Assembly (NCBI RefSeq): GCF_021390475.1
Contig: NZ_JAJUWS010000027.1
Location: 30,895-94,894 of the forward strand
Length of the DNA: 64,000 nucleotides
From: Streptomyces sp. ST2-7A
GTDB taxonomy: Bacteria > Actinomycetota > Actinomycetes > Streptomycetales > Streptomycetaceae
Reading direction: 5' to 3'
Every line of letters starts with the position of its first letter. Position 1 is the stretch's first letter. The notes beneath the pieces are model-generated. The model was not told the origin of the DNA. It saw nothing but the letters and a program-made list of their open reading frames with translations, and ran no database searches. This document shows, piece by piece, positions 57,453 through 64,000 of the stretch. The translations under genes and the position numbers were made by a program.

Positions 57453-58091
57453 ATGAGCACGCCTCCCGCGCCACCCGATCCGGCCCACCGCGGACCGAGC
57501 GCGGACCGGCGCCGTGAACAGCTCCTCAGGGCCGCGCAGGTGTTCGCCCGCCGGGCCCCCGAACACGTCTCCCCCGAGGACGTGGCCCGCGCCACCGATG
57601 TCTCCCGCCCGCTGGTCTACGGGTACTTCCCCGGCGGCAAGCAGCAGTTCCACGGGGCCGCGCTGACCGGCGCCGCCGAGGAGTTGGAACGCCGATTCGC
57701 CGAACCCCGACAGGGCCCGCCGCCCGAACGGTTGTCGCGGACCCCGGACCGCTGCCTCGCCTTCGTCGAGGACCACGCCGAGGGCTTCACCGCCCTGCTG
57801 CGCGGCGGCGGCGTCGCGGAGACCTCCCGCACCGGCGCCGTCGTGGACCGGGTGCGGCGGGCCGCCGCCGACCGGATCATGGCGCACATGGCCGTCGAAC
57901 ACCCCGGGCCGCTGCTGCCGATGGCGGTCCGCACCCGGATCTCCGCCGTCGAAGCGGCGTCGCTCACCCGGCCGGAGGAGGGCCGCCGGCCCGGACGCGC
58001 GGAACCGCGCGACCGGTTGGTGGACCACTGCGCGGCCGTCCCGGCGGCGACGGCCGGGGACCGCGCCCCGCGGGGGGGTGCGCCGGCGTGA
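57453..58091 (+). CDS. TetR/AcrR-family regulator
   Basis: A 212-residue regulator with an N-terminal HTH (RREQLLRAAQVFARRAPEHV, then SPEDVARATDVSRPLVYGYF) and a C-terminal ligand domain (FVEDHAEGFTALLRGGGVAE). The end of the protein is Arg/Ala-rich and looks less conserved. It lies just downstream of the oxygenase pseudogene and overlaps the next small gene by GTGA (58088-58091). It would have been the regulator of the oxygenase. Confidence 0.88.
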   Translation: MSTPPAPPDPAHRGPSADRRREQLLRAAQVFARRAPEHVSPEDVARATDVSRPLVYGYFPGGKQQFHGAALTGAAEELERRFAEPRQGPPPERLSRTPDRCLAFVEDHAEGFTALLRGGGVAETSRTGAVVDRVRRAAADRIMAHMAVEHPGPLLPMAVRTRISAVEAASLTRPEEGRRPGRAEPRDRLVDHCAAVPAATAGDRAPRGGAPA

Positions 58092-58468
58092 GAAGCGAAC
58101 CGACCCCGTTCCTCGGGGGCCCCCTGGACGGCCGGGTGCTGCCGGTGCTGCTGGGTATGACCGGGCGCCCACCCAAGGAGTACCGGGTGCCGGTGCCGGG
58201 TCCGGACGGCTCCACCGCCGAGGAGCACGTCTACCGGCTGGAGGCGCGCGCCCACACGCCCCGGCTGGGGCTGGTGCGCGGCTGGCGGTACGTGTACGAC
58301 CCCGATCCGGCGCCCCGGCAGGGGCCGCGATGGCCCTGGTCACGACCACCGGGCGCCTCGCCGCCCGGTGGGGCGGGGGTGGACGGCGACCCGACCGACG
58401 GCCCGGCGGCGGGTGCCGACCGGGACGACCACGGGGAGCGGGGAGGCCCCCGCCGCGACGAGGGGTGA
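58088..58468 (+). CDS. small conserved hypothetical protein
   Basis: A 126-residue protein beginning MRSEPTPFLGGPLDGRVLPV. The first 75 residues look conserved in type (KEYRVPVPGPDGSTAEEHVY; LGLVRGWRYVYDPDP), the rest is a Gly/Pro/Asp-rich tail. I have seen this type next to AurF/TetR pairs in Streptomyces, but I know no function. The GTG start is coupled to the TetR stop. Confidence 0.7.
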   Translation: MRSEPTPFLGGPLDGRVLPVLLGMTGRPPKEYRVPVPGPDGSTAEEHVYRLEARAHTPRLGLVRGWRYVYDPDPAPRQGPRWPWSRPPGASPPGGAGVDGDPTDGPAAGADRDDHGERGGPRRDEG

Positions 58469-59037
58469 GCCCGACGGAGGCCCTGCCCGACCGCCACGGC
58501 GGGGACCGCTCCGACCCCCGGTCACGGCGGAGGAACGCGGATGGGACAGCGGCCGGAGGCGCACCGCGAAGGGAGACCACCCCGTCGGCGGGCGAGCGGC
58601 GTGGGGGACGGCCGGGAGGCCGGGCGGGTGCCGGACGGCGGGTGCCGGACGGCGGGTGACAGGCCGGGGCCCCGCCGGTGCGGTGATCGGGGCCGGCCGA
58701 ATCCCGTCGGTGGACGAGCGGCGAGGGGGAACGAGGGAGGGGAAGACCGGAAGACGGCGGGCCGGACGGATGGCGGTGGGTGACCGGCGGCGGGCCGGGC
58801 GGGTGTCCGGCCGGGCCGGCCGAACCCCGTCGACGGGCGAGGAGCGACCCCGTGCCGCGCGGCACGGGGCACGGGGTGCGGGGTGCGGGCAGGGCTCCCG
58901 GGACACCGCCGGATCACCCGGCGTCACCCGAACGGCCCGGGATATCCCCCGGACGGCATCTCCCGGGGTGCGGGACGACCCGCGGTGTCGCACCGTCACG
59001 GACAGCCCGCGCCACGCCCGCCCTCCGGGAGGTCCCG
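58469..59037. other. 569-base region without a gene
   Basis: GC-rich and repetitive. A 14-base unit is repeated in tandem at 58625-58658. Open frames cross it on both strands but show no start or domain. It holds the promoter of the coiled-coil protein gene. Confidence 0.5.
58625..58658. repeat. 14-base tandem repeat
   Basis: CGGGTGCCGGACGG occurs twice in tandem (58625-58638, 58639-58652) and begins a third time. No function is apparent. Confidence 0.6.
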
Positions 59038-60009
59038 ATGTCCGTCCGCCGGTGGTTCCGGGCGTCGTGCCCACCCGCCTCGGCGCCCCGGAACGGCCCC
59101 GGCCCGCGCGGGGGAACCGCCGCGGTGCTCCTGACCGCGCTGTTGACGTTCCCCCCGGTGCCGGTCACGGTGGTCTGCGCGGCGTCCGCGGCGGAACCCG
59201 GGCCCGCGATCGGGTCCGATGGGGGCGAGCCCACGGCCGGCCCGGGGGATGCCGGGCCGGAGCCGGCGGGACCGGGCGGCACGGAGCCGGGGAACCTCCC
59301 GGTGTCGCCCGACGACACCGACCGAACCGAGGGGGCCGGGATGGGGGGAGCCGCCGCGCCGCCCGGGGGGTTCCCCGAGGCCGCCGGGTTGCCCGCCCTC
59401 CCCGGGGTACCCGCCGACCTGCTCTCCCTGCACCGCGAACTCGGAGCGATCGGCGAGTCCTATCGGATCGCGGAGCGACAGGTCCTGGTCCGCCGGGCGC
59501 GGGCCGCGGTCCTCGCCGGCCGGCTGGTCACCATCCGCGCGCAACTCGCGGCACTGCGGAACGACGTGGGAGCCATCGCCCGTGCCCAGTACCGGGCCGG
59601 TCCCCCGCACACCGACGCCCCGGAAGGGGACGCCTCGGTCGCCCTTCGGCTGCTGCTGGGCGGCGCCGACCCCGCCGCGGCGGTGGAGCGGGAGACGACC
59701 CTGCGTCGCCTCGGCGAGGGCACGGCGGCCCGGATCGAGCGGCTGGAGGGCCTGGAGCGTCGGGCCGCGACGCTGGCCGCCCGGGCCCGGTCCGAGTTGG
59801 ACACCGGACAGGAGGAGGCCGAACGTCGACGGAAACACCGGAGCGAGGTGCGGCTGCGACTGGACGCCCTGCGGGAGGCCGTCGTGCCGGGGACGCCCCC
59901 CGGGGCGCCGGTGGACGACCCACCGCCGGACGGGGAGGACGGGGAGGATCGGCCGCCCGGCGCGGACACGACCCCGGGAGCCGGGTCGGCGGTGGGGTCC
60001 CGCCGGTGA
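59038..60009 (+). CDS. secreted coiled-coil protein (NlpC/P60-type N-terminus only)
   Basis: A 323-residue exported protein: signal peptide with hydrophobic core TAAVLLTALLTFPPVPVTVV and an Ala-rich cleavage site; a Gly/Pro/Asp-rich linker; then a long coiled-coil (about 120-285: RRARAAVLAGRLVTIRAQLA, ERETTLRRLGEGTAARIERL, RRAATLAARARSELDTGQEE) with a charged Pro/Gly tail. This is the layout of the N-terminal part of NlpC/P60 cell-wall hydrolases in Streptomyces, but the catalytic domain with its cysteine and histidine is absent. It might regulate a hydrolase instead. The ATG at 59038 follows GGGAGG by five bases. Confidence 0.75.
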   Translation: MSVRRWFRASCPPASAPRNGPGPRGGTAAVLLTALLTFPPVPVTVVCAASAAEPGPAIGSDGGEPTAGPGDAGPEPAGPGGTEPGNLPVSPDDTDRTEGAGMGGAAAPPGGFPEAAGLPALPGVPADLLSLHRELGAIGESYRIAERQVLVRRARAAVLAGRLVTIRAQLAALRNDVGAIARAQYRAGPPHTDAPEGDASVALRLLLGGADPAAAVERETTLRRLGEGTAARIERLEGLERRAATLAARARSELDTGQEEAERRRKHRSEVRLRLDALREAVVPGTPPGAPVDDPPPDGEDGEDRPPGADTTPGAGSAVGSRR

Positions 60010-60038
60010 CCCGGCTCCCCGGGGGCGTTCCCGCCTGG

Positions 60039-60646
60039 TCAGTCGCCGGCCGGCCCCGCCGTCGCGGCCTCGCGCGGGCCGTCGCGCAGCTCGGGCGTGA
60101 GGAGGTGCCCGGCACGCGCCACGAATCGGGTGATGTGGTGGGCGACGATCGACAGGTCGGCGTCGGCCACGAGGTGGGCGCCGAGCAGTGAGCCGTCCCG
60201 GATCGTCATGACCGGCAGCGAATCGTCTTTCATCGTGACGAGGGTCCGGCGCACCCGGCCGTTGTCCAGGAGGTCGGCGGCACCGGCGGTGAGGGCGGAG
60301 AGTCCGGATACGACGGTGGCCAGCCGGCCGGCGACCCCGGTGTCGTTGGCCTCACCGCCGGCGCCGTCACCATCGCCGGCGCCGTCCCCGGCGGGGGCGA
60401 CACGGTCGCGCCGGCCCTCTCCTCGTCCGGGGCGGCGGGACGGGTGGGTCCGGCGGTCGGGACGACCCCGGCGGTCGGTCGGCCGGAGGCCGGCAGCGGT
60501 AGACCGTCGGCGGAGACCACCGCCGCCGAGCGCATGCCCGGCGTCTCGTCGACCAGCCGGGGCGGCGTCCATCGCAGGTCGCCGATGCCCGCGGGGGTGC
60601 CGGATCCACCGGCCCGACCCCGGTCGGCGGGTTCGCCCCCGTTCAT
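60039..60646 (-). pseudogene. roadblock/LC7 (CvnB-type) gene with frameshift
   Basis: The first half reads RLVDETPGMRSAAVVSADGL in the frame opened by the ATG at 60646; the second half, VAGRLATVVSGLSALTAGAA then RRTLVTMKDDSLPVMTIRDG and LLGAHLVADADLSIVAHHIT, is in another frame. The distance from ATG to stop is 608 bases, not a multiple of three. The junction is in a GC-rich, low-complexity insertion around 60350-60420, absent in normal CvnB. The start overlaps the kinase stop (ATGA). A sequencing error is the alternative explanation. Confidence 0.75.
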
Positions 60647-63099
60647 GAGGACATCCCCTCGACCGCCGGTTCCCCTCTGTTCCGGCCCTCCCCCTCACCC
60701 CCGGTCGGGCCGGGCGCCATGTCCGCCTCCAGGGCGTCGAGTACGTCCGCGTCCCCGACCTCGCGCCCCCGGCGGGTGCCCTCGCCCGGGCCGTCCAGAC
60801 GACGACGGATCTCCTCCGGTTCCGGCTTCCCCACGGGAACGGCGGTCGGTTCGGTGGGCGTGCCCGTCGTCCGGCCGGTGCCGGTCCGACGCAGCGGCGA
60901 ACCGCCGGTGCCGGCGGCCCGGGCCCCGGGCTCCCGGGTGTTCCCGAGCCCCTCGGCCCCGGGGGTCGTGTCGGTCGCCGGCGCGGCGGTCGGGGTGCCC
61001 ATGCCGGGCACGATCGGCGCGGGTTCGGGCAGCGCCTCCAGCAGCGTGGCCGGGAGTGCCACCTCGGCGACGACGCCCCCGCCGGGGCGGGGGGTCAGTC
61101 GGGCGGTGAGCCCGTGACGGGAGGCCAGGCGGGCGACGGTGTACAGACCCATGCCGATACCGGGGTCGTCCACGGTGCCGGGCGGGGTGGGCTCGCCGGG
61201 GCGGGCCAGCCATTCGTTGAGCTCGGTGAGGCGCTCGCCGGTCATGCCGATGCCCTCGTCCACGACGCGCAGCACCACGCCGCCGACCGGGGCGTCGCCC
61301 TCGGCACGGGCGGCGAGCAGGGCCCGCGCCCCGTCGGGGGAGAACGCGGTGGCGTTGTCGAGGAGTTCGGCCAACAGGTGGCCCAGGTCGCGGGCGGCGA
61401 AGCCGGCCACGGCCGCCGGCGGCACCGGCTGCTCGATCTCCACCAGGTCGTAGCGCTCGATCTCGCTGACCGCCGCGCGCAGCACGTCCAGCAGCGGTAC
61501 CGCGATCCCCGACGTGCCGGGGTACTCGGCGCCGGCCAGCAGCAGCAGGTTCTCCCCGTGCCGGCGCAGGCGGGCGGCCAGGTGGTCGAGGGCGAAGAGG
61601 GTGGCCAGGCGATCGGGGTCGGCCTCGCCCGCCTCCAGTCGGCCGAGGATGGTCAACTGCTCGCCGGTGAGGGTGAGGATGCGCTGGGCGTGGTGGGCGA
61701 AGGTGCCGTGCACGGCGCCGTCCAGTTCGGCCAGTCGCTCGGTGAGTTCGCGCAACTGGCCGCCGAGGCGGTCCCGTTCGGCTATCAGGCGGTCCCGTTC
61801 GGCGGCGACCTCACCGTGGTCGCCGGCGGTCTCGGCGGCCTTGCGGTGGAGTTCGACGGTGCGGGCGTGCAGGGCGTTGACCGCCGCGACGACCTCGCCG
61901 AACTCGTCGTTGCGCCCGGTGTAGCGCACCGGTTCCTCGCCCGCCGGGTCGGCGGCCACCCGGCGGCTGCCCAGCCGCACGGCGGCCAGCGGCCGGGTGA
62001 GGGAACGGGCGGTGTGCACGCTGACGCCGGCGGCCAACAGCAGGGCGGCGGCCAGCAGCAGGGCACGCAGTTGCAGGGCGGTCAGGTCGTCGTCGCGCAG
62101 GGCCTCGAGACCCGCGACCCGGGCGGTGCTGAGGGAGGACAGCACTCCGCGCTGGAGTTCGGTACGGGCTGCCAGGGCGGCGGCCGGGTCGCCGACGACG
62201 GTCTCGGCGTCGTCCCCGGCCCCATCCGGGTTCTCGGCGTCGGCGGGGTCCGCCCGGAGGAGGGCGGGGGCGTCGAGGGGGTTGAGGAGGAATTCCGCGA
62301 GGAAGGTCTCGGCGGCGGCGGCCTCGGGACCGGAGACGGTGCGCTCGTACCCGTCGGCCGCCCCGCTCCCGGCGGCGTCGAGGAAGTCCTGGACGGCGGC
62401 GGCCTCCCGGGCGCCCGCGACCCGGGCGGCGGCCAGGAGTTCCTCCCGGCCCCCCTCGTCGAGGGCGGCGGCGGTCAGCAGGGCGCGGGTGGCGGAGGAG
62501 GCGTCGACGGCGCGGGCCAGGTCGGGCAGCGCACCGGCCGCCGGATCGCCGGATCGCTCGGGACGGACGAGGGAGACCGAGCGGGTGAGGGCGTCCAGCT
62601 CGCGCACGATGCCGCTGTAGGCGCGGTGGATCTCCAGCGGGGAGAGTTCCCCGGAGGCGACATCGGCCCGCAGGTCGGGCAACCCGTCCAGCAGGGAGCG
62701 GGGTTCCGCCGGCAGCTCCGGCAACAGTTCCTCGATGCGGCGGTCGGTGCGCTCGAACGCCGCGGTGTCGGACGCGCCGTCGGCGGCCGGGGCGTCCCGC
62801 CCCCCGGCGGTCCGCGCCCCGGCGACCACCAACAGGTCCCGCTCGTCGGCTATCACCCGGGCGAGCGAGACGGCGCCACGCGCGGTGTCTGCCTGCTTCA
62901 GCAGGTCCTGGGAACCGGAGAGGCGTTGGCCCGCGTCGACCATCGCGGGGGCTCCCGCCGCGAGAACCGCCACCGAGGTGAGCGCGACACCGATGAGCAG
63001 TCGGTTGCGCACCCGGGTGCGCTTCACGGGCGCGGCGGTCGGGCCGGCTGCGGGGGTCGCCGACTCGGCGGCGGGGTCGGGCCGTGGGGTCTTCCGCAC
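60643..63099 (-). CDS. conservon-type sensor kinase (CvnA-like)
   Basis: An 818-residue membrane histidine-kinase-like protein: a first membrane helix near 30-50 (NRLLIGVALTSVAVLAAGAP), an extracellular NIT-like helical domain, a second helix (LRALLLAAALLLAAGVSVHT), HAMP-like segment, coiled linker (GEVAAERDRLIAERDRL), dimerisation region (FAHHAQRILTLTGEQLTILG) and HATPase_c (HLLAELLDNATAFSPDGARA; VVDEGIGMT; GIGMGLYTVARLASRHG), then a Pro/Thr/Gly-rich tail. I prefer the GTG at 63099; a TTG at 63111 is possible. Conservons continue with CvnB, CvnC and CvnD; here only a frameshifted cvnB-like gene follows. Confidence 0.92.
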   Translation of the reverse strand: MRKTPRPDPAAESATPAAGPTAAPVKRTRVRNRLLIGVALTSVAVLAAGAPAMVDAGQRLSGSQDLLKQADTARGAVSLARVIADERDLLVVAGARTAGGRDAPAADGASDTAAFERTDRRIEELLPELPAEPRSLLDGLPDLRADVASGELSPLEIHRAYSGIVRELDALTRSVSLVRPERSGDPAAGALPDLARAVDASSATRALLTAAALDEGGREELLAAARVAGAREAAAVQDFLDAAGSGAADGYERTVSGPEAAAAETFLAEFLLNPLDAPALLRADPADAENPDGAGDDAETVVGDPAAALAARTELQRGVLSSLSTARVAGLEALRDDDLTALQLRALLLAAALLLAAGVSVHTARSLTRPLAAVRLGSRRVAADPAGEEPVRYTGRNDEFGEVVAAVNALHARTVELHRKAAETAGDHGEVAAERDRLIAERDRLGGQLRELTERLAELDGAVHGTFAHHAQRILTLTGEQLTILGRLEAGEADPDRLATLFALDHLAARLRRHGENLLLLAGAEYPGTSGIAVPLLDVLRAAVSEIERYDLVEIEQPVPPAAVAGFAARDLGHLLAELLDNATAFSPDGARALLAARAEGDAPVGGVVLRVVDEGIGMTGERLTELNEWLARPGEPTPPGTVDDPGIGMGLYTVARLASRHGLTARLTPRPGGGVVAEVALPATLLEALPEPAPIVPGMGTPTAAPATDTTPGAEGLGNTREPGARAAGTGGSPLRRTGTGRTTGTPTEPTAVPVGKPEPEEIRRRLDGPGEGTRRGREVGDADVLDALEADMAPGPTGGEGEGRNRGEPAVEGMSS

Positions 63100-63473
63100 C
63101 TGTGCTCGCAATCTCGTCCCGGCCGGTGGAACACCGGAGGGATCCGGGTGGTCGGGGTCCGGTCCGGTTTCCGGTCGGCGGACGCGCGCAGCTTACTGCA
63201 CCACCGGGAACGTCTTTCCGGCAGCGGGTGTCCGCAAGAGAGGGGGCCCTGCCCGTCGATGACCCCTCGGCAACCGTTCGCGATCGCCGATCGACCGGAT
63301 CCGAGCGAACGATGCCGAACGATGCCGGGTGGAGCCGGGTGGAGCCGAGCGGGGCCGAACGACCGGATCGGTGCGCCCGGGGGCCGCGGCCCCGGCCCCC
63401 GGGGTCCCCGACCGCACCGCCACGCCGTGCCGGGCCTCCCCCACCACGGCACCCTCCCGGGAGACTGGGCCGC
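63100..63473. other. divergent region, CvnA/PP2C-like
   Basis: No gene. It separates two divergent genes and contains two pairs of 10-base tandem repeats at 63306-63345, annotated separately. Confidence 0.5.
63306..63345. repeat. paired 10-base tandem repeats
   Basis: CGAACGATGC occurs twice, directly followed by CGGGTGGAGC twice: four units each one helical turn long. Such phasing would suit repeated protein binding upstream of either divergent gene. Confidence 0.6.
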
Positions 63474-64000
63474 ATGTACGTGCGCACCGCCGTCCTGCCG
63501 GCCGACCCCTCCCGTCCCTGCGAGGATTTCGCGGCGGTCTCGACCGCCGGGGACGGCGGGGTCCTCGTCGTGCTGGACGGCGTGACGCCGCCGGTCGGTG
63601 GGGACGGCTGCTCGCACGGCGTCCCCTGGTTCGTCGAACGTCTCGGCGGGGCGTTGCTGGAATCCGCCCTCCGCGGCCCCCGGGTGTCCCTCGCCGAGTG
63701 CCTGGCCCGCGCCATCTCCCGCGTCGCCACCGGCCACCGGGTGACCTGTGACCTTTCTCACCCGCGAACGCCCCAGGCCACGGTGGTGTTCGTCCGTTGG
63801 TCGGAGCGAACGGTGGAGCATCTGGTGCTCTGCGACTCCGTGTTGCTGATCCGGGACCCGGAGGGCGGGGTGCGGCCGGTGCACGACGCCCGGTTGGAGA
63901 CCTGCCGGGCCCGGGCGCGCGAACGGGTCGCCGCCGAGCGGGTGGCGTTCCTGGAGGGTTTGCGCAACGCGCCGGACGGCTTCCCGACCGCCGCCGCCGA
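63474..64000 (+). CDS. PP2C-like protein, partial (runs off window end)
   Basis: Only the first 175 codons are in the window. They read VRTAVLPADPSRPCEDFAAV, then GVLVVLDGVTPPVGGDGCSH and TVVFVRWSERTVEHLVLCDS, which fits the beta-sandwich start of a PP2C-type phosphatase with an aspartate in VLDGVT. It is too short to confirm the other metal ligands. The ATG at 63474 is near the end of a purine-poor leader with no strong ribosome-binding site. It is divergent from the CvnA-like gene. Confidence 0.65.
   Translation, partial: MYVRTAVLPADPSRPCEDFAAVSTAGDGGVLVVLDGVTPPVGGDGCSHGVPWFVERLGGALLESALRGPRVSLAECLARAISRVATGHRVTCDLSHPRTPQATVVFVRWSERTVEHLVLCDSVLLIRDPEGGVRPVHDARLETCRARARERVAAERVAFLEGLRNAPDGFPTAAA

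Noticed and set aside
6686..64000. CRISPR array or duplicate attachment site
   Set aside because: No regularly spaced repeats were seen, and no second copy of the tRNA-Arg 3' end was found.

Overview
The window is high-G+C DNA with the gene content, GTG starts and four-base gene overlaps of a filamentous actinomycete. The order thrC-hom-lysA-nrtL-response regulator-tRNA-Arg is the one I know from Streptomyces chromosomes, so a Streptomyces or close relative is the best reading. All calls were made by reading the sequence; no database was searched.

Region 1 (1-6.8 kb) is core chromosome: threonine synthase and homoserine dehydrogenase (overlapping), diaminopimelate decarboxylase, an ArgS-related protein, a single-domain response regulator and tRNA-Arg(CCG). 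thrB, usually next to thrC, is not in the 474 bases available. Region 2 (6.8-15 kb) is accessory DNA beside the tRNA: a 5'-truncated IS3 element, a second IS3-type transposase broken by two stops and a frameshift, a CHRD protein with a class F sortase, a third IS remnant, a DUF397/HTH pair, and a divergent MFS/TetR pair.

Region 3 (15-28 kb): MMPL transporter, DUF393 protein, GlxA-type regulator facing an APC permease, a small secreted protein, a persulfide/sulfur operon (MBL-rhodanese, rhodanese-DUF2892, TauE) behind two CsoR/CstR-type palindromes, and a SpoIIE-like protein that has lost its catalytic aspartates. Region 4 (28-38 kb): a zinc uptake locus of Azt type (ATPase divergent from permease, AztD-like protein, AztC, AztD) around a Zur-box-like palindrome, then an LpqY-SugABC-like sugar importer.

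Region 5 (38-51.6 kb): a DUF5685 protein with an extreme cysteine tail, an ABC-F ATPase, a three-gene NTPase cassette (41.7-45.1 kb) that is the best candidate for an undescribed system, a VanZ-like protein, a deacetylase-like lipoprotein, a CoA-disulfide-reductase pseudogene and a metallophosphoesterase. Region 6 (51.7-64 kb): a secreted GH5 mannanase with a CebR-like operator, two NIT-type sensor kinases (one followed by a frameshifted roadblock gene, i.e. a broken conservon), a decayed AurF-type diiron oxygenase with its intact TetR neighbour, a secreted coiled-coil protein, and a partial PP2C-like gene running off the end.
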